Source: Rhynchopus sp. YZ270_cl-10
Lineage: Eukaryota > Euglenozoa > Diplonemea > Diplonemida > Diplonemidae
Length of the DNA: 64,000 bases
NCBI GenBank assembly: GCA_964035575.1
Contig: OZ037835.1
Coordinates: 806,001-870,000, forward strand
Direction of reading: 5' to 3'
The position numbers and the translations under genes were made by a program. How positions within the stretch are numbered: the stretch's first letter is position 1; the number at the start of each line of letters is the position of its first letter. Below are positions 20,073 through 30,395 of the stretch, piece by piece. The notes under the pieces were generated by a model. It had not been told where the DNA came from and searched no databases. It was given only the letters and a program-made list of their open reading frames with translations.

Positions 20073-22649
20073 TCATCGCTGCCTTTTTGGTGATGTCGAC
20101 GCTAACACATTCGCGCAGACGATACTGTTCACCATTTGATGATCTGCTGTAGGTGGCGGCGGGTTTGCCGCCACAAACCCCGGCCGCGGGCTTGTCGGCA
20201 GCCACGGTGGCGGCTCCATATGACGTCTCTGTGTGAGCAGAAACTTCTTCACCCTGTCGTCCTTCTGGGACGACCTGCGGTCCATTGCAGAAGACCCTTC
20301 TGAGGCTTCCTTGGTCAACGCAGTTTGAATGGTATCCAATGCGGCAGCACTTTGCCATTCCGATTGCAGCTTGATGCATCCGGCATGTGGCGTGCCAGAT
20401 ACGGCCTTCTTCAATCGCAATGACGACAACGGTGGGACCAACATTTCTGCTTCTTTTGGATACTTCGAAATGCTGCTCAAAGCCAGCGCAGGGATCTTCC
20501 CTTCAACCGAGAACAAGATGCTGTCACGCTCCCCCTTCGCTCCTCCACCGCTTCCTGGTGTCTGCGCGTTCGCTGCATTTCCCATAAGATAGTCGACAGC
20601 AATTTTTGGATCAACTGCGCAAGACGACGGGGCAGTCCAAGTGAAGGAGTCGCCAGGTTTGAGGAGAGTGTGTGCGGAGACGACAGAGCCAGGGAGTCCG
20701 GTGATGCCTCGGGAGAGGGGGGTGCGGGTGCAGTCGGTCTGCCTGGAGGAGGTGCACAAAGCGTGGAGGTGGCAGATGCATTTTACCCATCTGGACACAG
20801 CACGCCAGTCGCATTTTGCGATGTCTGCGACCCCGCGCATCAACCCATTGACCTCTGAGAACAGCGCTTTGTTCCGATCCTTATTCTCTTCTGTGTAGGC
20901 CTTCCACTTTTCCTTTTCCTTTGCATAGTCCGGCACGTCGTTGTACCCCATAAGCGCGTCGATGTCGGGTCCAGACATTGTGTATAAAACCATCAGGAGA
21001 AGTTGAACTTTGCACTTTCCTGGATAAAGACCACCTTTTGTACGCGCAAGTTGTGCGGCAGCTTCCGAGAGAAGAAGCAATTTGTCAACGTGTGGAGGCG
21101 CAACGAGGTTCCAACAGAGCTCTTCCAGGACCCCTTTTGGTTTGTTGGTGAACGCTGAGGACAGACGTTTTGCCACAGCGGGGAGATCCGCTTGGAGGGA
21201 GCTGAGTGTAGGCATGGCGGCACCCCCTGCCTTTGCGTCGCAGACTTCATCAGACGTTTGCAGGGTCATCTTCGCCGCCCGCTTCGAAAGCGCAATCTCC
21301 CTCAACACTTCCTCATTCTCCTGCAACAGACGGTCCGCCTTCCTCCGCAGGGATCTGGTCGTCACCATGCCAGTTGCCTTATCTTTCATCGCATCGAAGT
21401 CATCGCTCAACCCTGTATCACGGCAAAGGTCTTCATAATCCTCTCTCGAGAGGGTGTCGCTTCCTTCATCAGAGTAGGCGGTGATAAGAAGACGTGCCAC
21501 ATCCTCCCCTTTGATTTGCACTGCAACAGGGGTCGCTCTTTGAGGTTCGAAGTCACGAAGCCTGCCGATCCCGCTGATACATTGGCGGTCCACCCAAAAG
21601 ATGTTGTGCTCGGGGGTGGAGGGCACCGCGATTTTGATGCGGGAAGTGGAGCCTCTCGGGGGAGTCGTACTGTCCGCTGTGGCGAAGGTGTTCCGGGCGA
21701 GGTACGTCGTGGTGTAGTGGGTCTCAAAGCTGAGGTCGTCGGTGGTGGTGTCAGTGTCCCCTCCTCCACCTCCACCTCCGCCAACCCTCTTGCATCGCAG
21801 CTCAACAGGGTCCAGCAGCACCACCTCCCCGCCCTGCTGAGGAGCCGGACGCACAAACGTCACAACAATCTGACAGCCCTGCTTCAGAACCGCAGCGGTA
21901 TTCCCAGAGTCGCTCTCGGGGTCCTCCTTGACCCCACCGCGGAAGACCCTTTCCCCTCCATTCTTTGCGACCATTGCTGCGATTTCCTCTCCATCCGTTA
22001 TCACAACTGTGTCCCCGCTCATCAACGTTGCTTCGAAGCGGAGAATCTCTGCCCCAGGGGAAAGCGGGGTGGAGGGTGGTGTCGTGCCCTCCCGGATAGG
22101 GGCGATGTCGCGGTGCTGTGGTGCATCGACTTCGGGGCTGTCATGATGTAGCACCACATTCTCGCCAACGGCCAACCCCCTGCACGACGTAAGCACACAG
22201 CAGCGCTCCCCAGCCCGCCTCTCTGCGGCGCGCAGCAGGCCCGACAGCAGAAGGTTCTTTGGGTGTGTCTTCTCTGTCGTGGTTTCCTGATACGCGAGCT
22301 TCTTGACAAGGTACCGCGTCGCCATTTCCTGCGTCCGTCCTGGACCCGCCTTCCGCGGCCCGGCGACGAACTCCTGAGGAATACGATACGCTTTGTCGGC
22401 ATCAACCAAGGTGCTGAACGCAAGAAGCGCAGCCTCCTGTCTGGGCCCCAATCGTGCCTTGGGCATCATGTGCGTGCGTTCGTGAAGTGGAAGCGGAAGC
22501 GGGTCCGGAGCCACGTGGCCATGCCCTGCATACAGCACAGCAGGGTTCACTGCAGCAAGCGATTGAGGTGCAACGAAATGCATATGTGGCACCGGAGGGT
22601 GCCTGCGTGGTGACTCAACGTTCGAGCTCCATTCGGCGATGGAAGGCAT
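20073..22649 (-). CDS. R-S-E mono-ADP-ribosyltransferase domain protein
   Basis: 858 aa. The C-terminal part (about 500-755) is an ART domain of the arginine-specific, clostridial-toxin-like (R-S-E) class. It has LSRGI with the NAD-binding arginine R647, the strand FTWTAPSS (669-676) in the STS position, and KYPKEAEMLVPP with ExE at E733/E735. The spacing and the KEAE-LVPP ending match family members such as animal ecto-ARTs and protist ARTs, so transfer of ADP-ribose from NAD to a protein is expected. Residues 1-400 are proline- and glycine-rich with a region of strands I do not recognise. Near 390-445 there is a helical, weakly EF-hand-like stretch (DEGSDTLSREDYEDL). No signal peptide or membrane helix was seen. 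Its ART domain is clearly distant from that in the neighbouring NLR-like proteins, so it is not a fragment of them. Confidence 0.75.
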   Translation of the reverse strand: MPSIAEWSSNVESPRRHPPVPHMHFVAPQSLAAVNPAVLYAGHGHVAPDPLPLPLHERTHMMPKARLGPRQEAALLAFSTLVDADKAYRIPQEFVAGPRKAGPGRTQEMATRYLVKKLAYQETTTEKTHPKNLLLSGLLRAAERRAGERCCVLTSCRGLAVGENVVLHHDSPEVDAPQHRDIAPIREGTTPPSTPLSPGAEILRFEATLMSGDTVVITDGEEIAAMVAKNGGERVFRGGVKEDPESDSGNTAAVLKQGCQIVVTFVRPAPQQGGEVVLLDPVELRCKRVGGGGGGGGDTDTTTDDLSFETHYTTTYLARNTFATADSTTPPRGSTSRIKIAVPSTPEHNIFWVDRQCISGIGRLRDFEPQRATPVAVQIKGEDVARLLITAYSDEGSDTLSREDYEDLCRDTGLSDDFDAMKDKATGMVTTRSLRRKADRLLQENEEVLREIALSKRAAKMTLQTSDEVCDAKAGGAAMPTLSSLQADLPAVAKRLSSAFTNKPKGVLEELCWNLVAPPHVDKLLLLSEAAAQLARTKGGLYPGKCKVQLLLMVLYTMSGPDIDALMGYNDVPDYAKEKEKWKAYTEENKDRNKALFSEVNGLMRGVADIAKCDWRAVSRWVKCICHLHALCTSSRQTDCTRTPLSRGITGLPGSVVSAHTLLKPGDSFTWTAPSSCAVDPKIAVDYLMGNAANAQTPGSGGGAKGERDSILFSVEGKIPALALSSISKYPKEAEMLVPPLSSLRLKKAVSGTPHAGCIKLQSEWQSAAALDTIQTALTKEASEGSSAMDRRSSQKDDRVKKFLLTQRRHMEPPPWLPTSPRPGFVAANPPPPTADHQMVNSIVCANVLASTSPKRQR

Positions 22650-22814
22650 GTGTCAGGGGTGGGGGGTGGGGGGTGAGGATGGGATGGGAAGGTGTTTGCA
22701 AGCTAGTGTGTGGTGTTGGTGGTGTGGGTCCGAGCGGGAATGTGTGGTGGGTGGGGTTGCATGGCATGGTGATTATCCGTAAACTAAGTAATGTTGTCGA
22801 AATAGCTACAAACT
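22650..22814. other. pyrimidine-rich leader region of the ART gene
   Basis: On the ART coding strand, the 60 bases before the start are CCATCCTCACCCCCCACCCC-like, a candidate splice-acceptor tract. No other feature. Confidence 0.35.
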
Positions 22815-23113
22815 CCAGGGAAAAAGCAAAGTCGGAAATGAATAGTGTACATGTGGAAGTGGCAGTGTGTGACACTCCAAAAAACGAAGTGGTCAAAGCA
22901 CAAACTAACGTAAACATCCACAAAACGAACAGAACACATGTGTAATCGCAACACATCTTGGAAAAGATGTGTGAATATGCCGCCCTTCTGTCCTCAAGGC
23001 ACCCGCAGTGGCACCACCGCACGAGGCAGTGTCAACACCATTCGTGCTCGTCACTCAGACTGCATTCGTCTTGGAAAAGAGGCAAACACAAAGAGCAAGT
23101 ACGAACAGCACAC
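22815..23113. repeat. duplicated downstream flank of NLR-like copy 2
   Basis: Aligns with 30030-30395 and 57490-57940 (CTCCAGGGAAAAxCAAAGTC, CACAAAACGAACAGAACAC, ATCGCAACACATCTTGGAAA), with a deletion of about 55 bp relative to copy 3 near 22981. Confidence 0.75.
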
Positions 23114-26100
23114 TCACCCCTTGCTGTTCAAAATAATCCGTCTCGCAAGTTCAGGTTCCACAGCATCAGCATTGCGACAGCCTAATGCACGAGGAACTGT
23201 TGGAGGGACACCGATCACTCTCTTCAGCCGCAACCCATCAACCGTCCCGTCTTCCCCAGTGCAGATGCTCCACACACGCACGGTATCGTCCGAACAACCA
23301 CACATCACTTCGCGTCCATCGGGGCTCACAGCAATACTGAAAAAATTAGCACAATACCCTTGAATCTCTGCCACCTGCTCACCAGTGCTCCACATACGCA
23401 CAGTGCCGTTCCGAGCGCACGACACCACGTGACCTCCATCAGGTGTGAATGCCACTCCGCACACCCTGCTAGAGTGCCGCACGGAGAAGACCTCCTTCCC
23501 GCTGCCAACATCCCACACACGCAGAGATTTGTCCCCAGAGTGTGAAGCAACACGAGACGCATCGGAAGTAACAGCCACACCTTGCACCACAGACGTGTGT
23601 TCGAACACCATCGTCTCTTCTCCAGTGTGCAGTTTCCACATGCGTACGGTGTTGTCATCGGAGCACGACACCACATGCACTCCATCAGGAGTCACTGTCA
23701 CTCCATTGACGATGTCTGTGTGTCCTGTAAATACTGCCACCTCCTTCCCAGTCAGCATGCTCCACACATGGACAGTTTCATAAAACCCACGTTTACCACT
23801 GGAACGGGACAGCACGTGAGATGCATCGGGAGACACCGCCACGCACGTAAATTTTGAACGTTCCTTCCAGATATCTGCAAACTCACTGGAAACTGTGCCG
23901 AAAGTCACTTCCTTCCCCGTCGCAACGTTCCACACATGCACACTGCTTTCGACGTCATCGGAAGAGCAATGAACTGCACTGGATCCATCTGGGAACACAG
24001 CAATACGATTCTTTGTGTCTGGTTCAAACACCTGTGTCTGCCTGCCGGTGGAGGCGTCCCACATGTGTATCTTCTTCTCACTGCGCGAAATGATAGATCC
24101 ATCAGGGGTCGCTCCCACAGAACGCACTGAGGATGAGTGTGCTTCGAAACCTGGTGTCTCCTTCCCGGTCATTATGTTCCACACTCGAATAGTCCCGTCG
24201 TAGGAGCATGAAACCACGTGGCATCCATCTGGTGACACTCGCACTGCACTCACCCCCCTAGTATGTCCTTGCAACACCGTCACCTCCTTCCCAGTCGAAA
24301 TGCTCCAAACGTGTACAGTGCCGCTCTCGGATCCAGCAACCACGTGACATCCATCTGGAGTTACTGCAACAGAATGCAACTCAGCGGCGGCATGGAACAC
24401 CATCACTTCTGCCCCAGTCGAGAGGTTCCAAAGATGTGCTTCCTCCTTGTCGCACGTAACAACGTGGCATCCATCGGGGGTGACTGCCAGTTGATAAATG
24501 AATTCCACACAGCAAGGCCACTGCCTCTCCTGCTTCCCCGTCACCAGATCCCATACGCACAGCTCTTCCTCAGAGCATGTCACAATGTTACGTCCGTCCA
24601 TCGTCACAACCATGCCAGCGCTACAATGCGACGTTACTGCCAGCACTTCCATCCCCGTAACCAGATCCCACACACGGATGCCGTCTTCAGGAGAAGATGA
24701 AACAACTTTAGAACTGTCGGGAGTGACTGCCACTGCAGTCACTTTACCTAAGTGTCCCTCCAAGACGAACACTGCCTCCCCAGTGTGCACATCCCACACA
24801 CGCACAGTTTCCTCAGAACTGGTAACTATGCGGGTTCCGTCAGGTGATACTGCTAATCCATATACACAAGTCTCATGTCCTTCCAAGACCATCACCTCTT
24901 CACCAGAAGACATGCTCCACACATGAATGGTTCCATCAGAGCAACCTGTCACCATTTGAGTGCCATCGGGGGTAACTGCCACAGAATTCGTAGGAAGGTA
25001 GACTACAGGAAGTGGTGTGCCAAGTGCGCAGTCAGGCAGCATCATGCCACCCATGTCGCAGGTGTGGAACTCAGTGTGCTCCAGCCAGCAGTTCGAGAAG
25101 GAAGCGCCCGTCAGCGCCGTCTCCACAAACAGAGACCCGCGCAGGTCGCAGTTCGACACACGGATCCCGCTCAGGTCCTCCCCACTCACAGGGATGCGTG
25201 CACGTGCCAGCAGTGCTGCTGCATTCGACCCTGCTGACACAGCAGCCTCCTCGCTAACACCTGTACCTGAACTGCAACGTGTCGCCTTCACAGCCGCAAG
25301 CAGCTCTGTGCAGGCACGTTCGTACAGCACACTGTCTCCACACACCAGTGCCGCAAAGAACCCAAGCACACGCTGCGAGTCCTTGCTGAAGCTCCGCTGC
25401 ACCAGCGTCCCCAGTGTCCCTGCTGGATCACGTGCAAGCCGCCGTGCTGCAAGGTGCTCCCCAAGCGACTTGTGCCGGAACGTGAACGCACTCCGCTCCT
25501 CCCCAAAGTCCTCAATCCGGAACGGCAGGCAGCGGAAGCACGCATCCCGCACAGCCGCACACACACCGTGCTGCGAATCAAGAATCTGCGACGCCACACC
25601 CACAGTCCCCTGCCACTCGTTTGTCTCCAACATCCTGCATGCAACAAGCTCCCCTGCACGCACCACATCCTCCAAAGACACATCCGAAACAGCAACAGCA
25701 ACAGCAACTCCACCAGACGCCATCTCCTTCTTCGTCCACGTCTCCAGGTAGGCCTCGTAGATCACCTCCTCAGAAGCCTTCCCGCTGCACTGTGCGTGGC
25801 ACGCCATGTGCAGCAAAAACGGGTTCCGCAGCTGCACAAGTCCCTCAACGTCCTCCTCACGCACGAAGACTGTGCACTCTCCATCCTTCTCCTTCTCCTT
25901 CACCTCTTTGTGTTCCTTCTCCCAGGCTGTGTTTGCACGCTCGATGTACGTTCTCGCATCCACCTCTGTGAACGGCTGCATGTACACAGCACGCACACCA
26001 GACCCACACACACCAGACGGAGACGTGTCCACACCCTTCAGGTACTCACCACGCACAGTCACAACAACGCTGCAGTGTGCCTTCACCCACGGATGCCGGC

Positions 26101-28282
26101 ACAGAAGGCCACCCTCAGCCACCACAGCACCCACATCCTCCTGCGTCAGCCCCACCTCGTCCAGCGAGTCCAGCACCAGCACCACCTCGTACGTCTCCGC
26201 AAGGTACGCACGGTCCGCCTCCCGCAGCGCAAACGACTCCAGCACAAACCTGTCCAGCCCTCCCTTCTCAAGCAGGTGCTGCTTCACAGTCGGCAGCGCC
26301 ACAAACACAGGGAAGTACGGCTTCGCATCCACATCCGCAGTCACATCACTCACCACGCTGTTTCTTTTCCTGTTCGTGTCTTCGTTGCTGGTGCTTTCGC
26401 TCTTCCTCGCAGACGTTGCAAGGTCGCTCAGAATTGCAATCGAAGCAGACGTCTTCCCGCTCCCTCCTTCTCCGATCACACACAGCACACCACACGTCCC
26501 TTGTCTTTCTTCTCTCGCATCCACATCAGGCTTGCGCTCTGTGCCCGACGTCTGCCTCCTACGTACACGTGCACGAAGCCACCTCCGCACCTCCTCCATC
26601 AGCGGACGTGTCTCCGACTCATCCACACGTGTGTCATCCCCCACACGCCCCTCCACGTACTGCGCAAGGTAGTCCTTGAAGAACGCGACTGTGTGTCCCA
26701 TCACCTCCTGCAGCGCACCCACCTGCTCAGCCGCACTCGTCTCCCCCACATTTACTCCCACACCACCACCCTCACCCACACCAGCACACACCTCCTGCAT
26801 CACAATCACGTCAAAGCGCAGCCCCATCATCCGCAGCAACGTCGGCGAAAGCTTCCACTGCACTCGGTACTCGATGTTCGCTGTGTACAGCAGCTCGTCC
26901 TCCGAAGCATACACAGACGAGAACTTCACGTCTGCAGCACCCTCCTTCGCCACCACCTCAAAGAACGTCCCACCCTTCCCGTACATGAAGCTCCGAGCCA
27001 CATCCCGCTTCAGTGTTGTTGACGTGAAGCAGTTCCACACAATGTGCGTATTAAGAGCGTACTTCGCAGACACGTTCACATTGATCCCACGGAACACAGT
27101 CCGCAGCTGCTTCCGACGGCTCCCAATCAGCCGGTCCAGACCACGGATCAGCGGCGCAAAGGTCGCAATCACGTGCAGCTGCGGGGGTGCGGGCGACAGC
27201 TCAAACACGTTCGGTGCTGTCTTCCCAGGTGTCCCCTTCCACTCCTTCACTGCAGCCAGCTGCCCCACAGCACGCATCGCAGTGTTCATCGTCATGTACA
27301 GCGCAAGCGACTGTGATTCCACATCAGCAGCACTCCCGTGGTTGTCCAGCACAGCCCGCTCCGTCAGTCTGATGTACCGCAGCTTCCCGTCAGGCCCTTT
27401 CACAATCTGCGGTGTCCCGTCCTCGTCACACACAACATCCCCGCCGCTGTCCAGCACATACTCCACACAGTCAGAGGTGAACAGGAACCCCGACAGCAGC
27501 AGCTCAAACGGGTCGCGTGCCGCCATCCAGTCCTCCACCTCCACGTGCCCACCACGTGTCCCCGCAGCCTCCCTCCGTCCTCTCATGTCCTCCAGCAGAC
27601 GCTTGCACACCACACGGAACCCCGCCTCCATGTGCCGCACGTGTTCGTCTGTGTAGCCCAACGGCGGATCCATCTTTGGCAGACCACGCAGCCAGCACAG
27701 CAGGTCTTCACCTCCATTGCTGTTCTTGTTGTTGTTGTCGTCTGTTTTCCGCAGCCACTCCACCTTCCGTCCGTCTGTGTGCCGCAGTGCACCCGTGTCC
27801 CCGTCAAGATCGTCCTCTCCCAGCTGTCTGTCTCCAGTCGAGGTGTTCGTGTCTTTCGCCATGTCCATGTGAGGATCAGTAAGAGGTGCTGTCGTTGCAT
27901 CTCCACTGCTCCGTTTCACCCCCACACCTGTTCTTGTTGCTGTTTTTGTGGCGACACCGTCAGTGAGGTACACCTGCACAGCATCCTCCACCTCCACAAG
28001 GATCTCTGCTGCATGCACCCCCAGCTCCGCCTCAAGTCGCCCCCGCACATCCGCGTCCCTGTGCTGCAGTGCGTACCACAGCGGCACCTTCCCGTCCCTG
28101 TCACGCACGTTCCCTGCCCCGTTCAAAACAAGAAACCGCACTGCCTCCACGTCCCCCGCAAGCACGGCACTGTGCAGCATTGTCCTCCCGTCCACGCTGT
28201 CCACTGCGTCCACGGGCCTCTCCTTTCCAGTAATTCCTTTTGCAATCTCGTCCTTTTCAGGCTTCGACGCTCCGGATCCCAT
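23114..28282 (-). CDS. NLR-like protein copy 2: ankyrin-ART-NACHT-pentapeptide-WD40
   Basis: An intact, intronless gene for 1722 aa. The start at 28282 (MGSGASKPEK) was taken instead of the in-frame Met at 28351, for the same conservation reason as in copy 1. The ART triad (FRGI, FTSTT, SEDELL), Walker A (GEGGSGKT), Walker B (DSLDE) and winged-helix FRHKSL are all intact. Compared with copy 1 the first 1060 residues show only scattered changes: a longer Thr/Lys linker after the ankyrins, PKMDPP for PKVDPP, FFEVV for FFVVV just after the ART FTSTT strand, and an extra glycine-rich GVGVNVG in the ART-NACHT linker. The 14 WD40 repeats differ much more, chiefly in loops between strands. It shares about 665 bp of upstream sequence with copy 3, so the two are a segmental duplication. 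Confidence 0.9.
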   Translation of the reverse strand: MGSGASKPEKDEIAKGITGKERPVDAVDSVDGRTMLHSAVLAGDVEAVRFLVLNGAGNVRDRDGKVPLWYALQHRDADVRGRLEAELGVHAAEILVEVEDAVQVYLTDGVATKTATRTGVGVKRSSGDATTAPLTDPHMDMAKDTNTSTGDRQLGEDDLDGDTGALRHTDGRKVEWLRKTDDNNNKNSNGGEDLLCWLRGLPKMDPPLGYTDEHVRHMEAGFRVVCKRLLEDMRGRREAAGTRGGHVEVEDWMAARDPFELLLSGFLFTSDCVEYVLDSGGDVVCDEDGTPQIVKGPDGKLRYIRLTERAVLDNHGSAADVESQSLALYMTMNTAMRAVGQLAAVKEWKGTPGKTAPNVFELSPAPPQLHVIATFAPLIRGLDRLIGSRRKQLRTVFRGINVNVSAKYALNTHIVWNCFTSTTLKRDVARSFMYGKGGTFFEVVAKEGAADVKFSSVYASEDELLYTANIEYRVQWKLSPTLLRMMGLRFDVIVMQEVCAGVGEGGGVGVNVGETSAAEQVGALQEVMGHTVAFFKDYLAQYVEGRVGDDTRVDESETRPLMEEVRRWLRARVRRRQTSGTERKPDVDAREERQGTCGVLCVIGEGGSGKTSASIAILSDLATSARKSESTSNEDTNRKRNSVVSDVTADVDAKPYFPVFVALPTVKQHLLEKGGLDRFVLESFALREADRAYLAETYEVVLVLDSLDEVGLTQEDVGAVVAEGGLLCRHPWVKAHCSVVVTVRGEYLKGVDTSPSGVCGSGVRAVYMQPFTEVDARTYIERANTAWEKEHKEVKEKEKDGECTVFVREEDVEGLVQLRNPFLLHMACHAQCSGKASEEVIYEAYLETWTKKEMASGGVAVAVAVSDVSLEDVVRAGELVACRMLETNEWQGTVGVASQILDSQHGVCAAVRDACFRCLPFRIEDFGEERSAFTFRHKSLGEHLAARRLARDPAGTLGTLVQRSFSKDSQRVLGFFAALVCGDSVLYERACTELLAAVKATRCSSGTGVSEEAAVSAGSNAAALLARARIPVSGEDLSGIRVSNCDLRGSLFVETALTGASFSNCWLEHTEFHTCDMGGMMLPDCALGTPLPVVYLPTNSVAVTPDGTQMVTGCSDGTIHVWSMSSGEEVMVLEGHETCVYGLAVSPDGTRIVTSSEETVRVWDVHTGEAVFVLEGHLGKVTAVAVTPDSSKVVSSSPEDGIRVWDLVTGMEVLAVTSHCSAGMVVTMDGRNIVTCSEEELCVWDLVTGKQERQWPCCVEFIYQLAVTPDGCHVVTCDKEEAHLWNLSTGAEVMVFHAAAELHSVAVTPDGCHVVAGSESGTVHVWSISTGKEVTVLQGHTRGVSAVRVSPDGCHVVSCSYDGTIRVWNIMTGKETPGFEAHSSSVRSVGATPDGSIISRSEKKIHMWDASTGRQTQVFEPDTKNRIAVFPDGSSAVHCSSDDVESSVHVWNVATGKEVTFGTVSSEFADIWKERSKFTCVAVSPDASHVLSRSSGKRGFYETVHVWSMLTGKEVAVFTGHTDIVNGVTVTPDGVHVVSCSDDNTVRMWKLHTGEETMVFEHTSVVQGVAVTSDASRVASHSGDKSLRVWDVGSGKEVFSVRHSSRVCGVAFTPDGGHVVSCARNGTVRMWSTGEQVAEIQGYCANFFSIAVSPDGREVMCGCSDDTVRVWSICTGEDGTVDGLRLKRVIGVPPTVPRALGCRNADAVEPELARRIILNSKG

Positions 28283-28947
28283 TTTCGTGATGTGTGTCTT
28301 GTGTTGTCCCTGTTCGTGTGTTGTGGTGATGTGGAAAACCTTTGTACCCACGTCGCAGACACACTGCCTCGAGCTTGCGGCAACACACAGGGACGAAGAA
28401 GCACCGCTCCTAGAAGGTGGAAGACATCATGATCGTGTGGCTACTACATTCTGGCGAAGCTGACATATACTGGGATAACTCAGTTAGTATCGCATAAGGC
28501 GTAAGACCAGACGCCGACATATGTGGACCGGTGTTGATTTCTCTCTGCAAAGAAGTTCACGACTGCCTGCTTAATAATAAATCAGGCACAGTACAAGAAG
28601 AACACAACCCTGGCTCTCGAAGATCTAGACCACCCCCTCACTAAGGGCTCTTCTGCAGTCCTCATTCCATCTGGAACGTCATGAAGTAGTGCGTGCAGAA
28701 GTCCGAGGTGATTTACGAGGTACTACGTAAAGCTGCCGGGGCTTTTGGACGGCACCGGCAAGAGAACAGAGGGACGTTGCCTTGCAGAAAAAAGGCCCTC
28801 TCCAAGGAGACTCAGGAGGTGTCGGAAGAGGACCTGCTGCTTGTTTGGCTTTGTGGAAGCCCAACAGGCAGGTACACTTCTGGATGGGGAGGTTGAAGGT
28901 TGTGCAGAGTCACAATATTGTGACACAAAACCCTTCTGCAGGAGCTT
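28283..28947. repeat. duplicated upstream region of copy 2
   Basis: Homologous to 35625-36297 (CTGCCTCGAGCTTGCGGCAA, GCCTGCTTAATAATAAATCA, CCCAACAGGCAGGTACACTT), with small indels. Homology stops abruptly after ACACAAAACCCTTCT at 28947/36297. Short protein-like plus-strand stretches (EVSEEDLLL) suggest a decayed gene carried along in the duplication. Confidence 0.75.
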
Positions 28948-30029
28948 GAGGAGGATGAGGCACTTTGGAGAACAGCGACACACTTCGCAAACTACTGACC
29001 ACTGCCCCGCAAGCAGAGAGAGAGCAGCACCCTCCATCGCAGGAGGAGAAGGCACGAGGTTGTCGTCTACAACAAGACTGTTAACACGTCACGCAACGCG
29101 TAGATGTGTTCAGAGGGTTTGTGGCTTCGGAATGTGTCCAGTTTGGATACACTCCCGCTTTAAAGAACTCCTTAAATAGTGGGCGACGAAGGGTGGAAGA
29201 GTATAATGGCGCAGGTCACAGAGCGCATGAAATCTTGGCCCTTGGGGAATTGGTGGATAATGTGGCAGATAAAAGACGAGACGTCCTACCTCACTGAGAG
29301 GCTTCGATGTGGAGTGGTGCAGGGAAGGTGCCACGCCAGCTGCACAGGTGTGCAGGTGGACATGGTGTCGCTGATGTCCTTGCTGCACGCAAACCTTCCT
29401 GCAAAGTGGTACCGCAGTGTCATGGCCGACTCGGCAGTCGCGTCACACAGACACATCTGCAGCACAGTCGTCCTTATGCATGAAGCGCACCCATTTGCTC
29501 GGGAAGGTGCTGTCCTTGCACACCGTCGCAAGGAGTCACCGAACGTCGTGTCTTCACCGACCTCCCTCTACAGGCTGTGGGGCGATGTTCGCGTTCTCGG
29601 TGTTCTCCAGGAAGAGCTCTATTGGTGTTGTGTGGACCAGAGTTGTGCTGTGTGTTGTGGGTATTCGGCATACGGTGCATGTGACACTGTGCAGGGCTTG
29701 TCTCATGTCCAAGACACGAAAGGGGAACACACATTGTTGGCCAAAGAAGTGTTGCTGGGGAAATTTTCTCCCTTATAATCTTTGGGTAAAAGCACAAAAC
29801 ATAAAATCACTTCTGGTACTGGGGGTTCTTGACCGCTTGCCTTCCCCAATCCCGTGTCAACGTAGTAGGGCAGGCACGTGTACTCGTCCAAGGTATTAAC
29901 AGGCACACAGCCCTCATGCCAGTCATCGAAGCAGAACAGATCGCAATACTGAAACTCTCAATCATTCAACAAAAGTATGGAAGGTGTGTGGAATTCCTCA
30001 ACGCTCCACCTTGGTAAAAACAAAACAGC
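28948..30029 (+). pseudogene. unique insert between copies 2 and 3, with unassigned open frame
   Basis: The plus strand has a 199-codon open frame at 29179-29778 (starting MGDEGWKSIMAQ), preceded by further protein-like but interrupted sequence from 28940. GC content matches coding DNA, but I recognise no domain, and other frames are also open. It is best read as a decayed or unrecognised gene between the two segmental duplicates. From 29810 on, the sequence again resembles the flank of copy 4 near 57340-57480 (CGTGTCAACGxAGTAGGGCA). Confidence 0.3.
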
Positions 30030-30395
30030 AAGAGCCCCAAACTCCAGGGAAAAACAAAGTCGGAAATGAATAGTGTACAGATGTGGAAGTGGCAGTGTGT
30101 GTCACTCCAAAAACTAAGTGGTCAAGCAAACAAACGTAAACAACCACAAAACGAACAGAACACATGTGTAATCGCAACACATCTTGGAAAAGATGTGAAT
30201 ATGAACAGACAGCACACTTAGTGCACTGGCAGTGTAACACCTCGACAAGCCGCTCTTCTGTCCTCGCACAACGCACCCGCAGTGGCATGAGGGCACCACC
30301 GCACGAGGCAGTGTCAACACCATTCGTGCTCGTCACTCAGACTGCAATCCTCTTGGAAAAGAGGCAAACACAAAGAGCAAGTACGAACAGTGCGC
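30030..30395. repeat. duplicated downstream flank of NLR-like copy 3
   Basis: The fullest version of the shared downstream flank; compare 2267-2393, 22815-23113 and 57490-57940. Confidence 0.75.
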
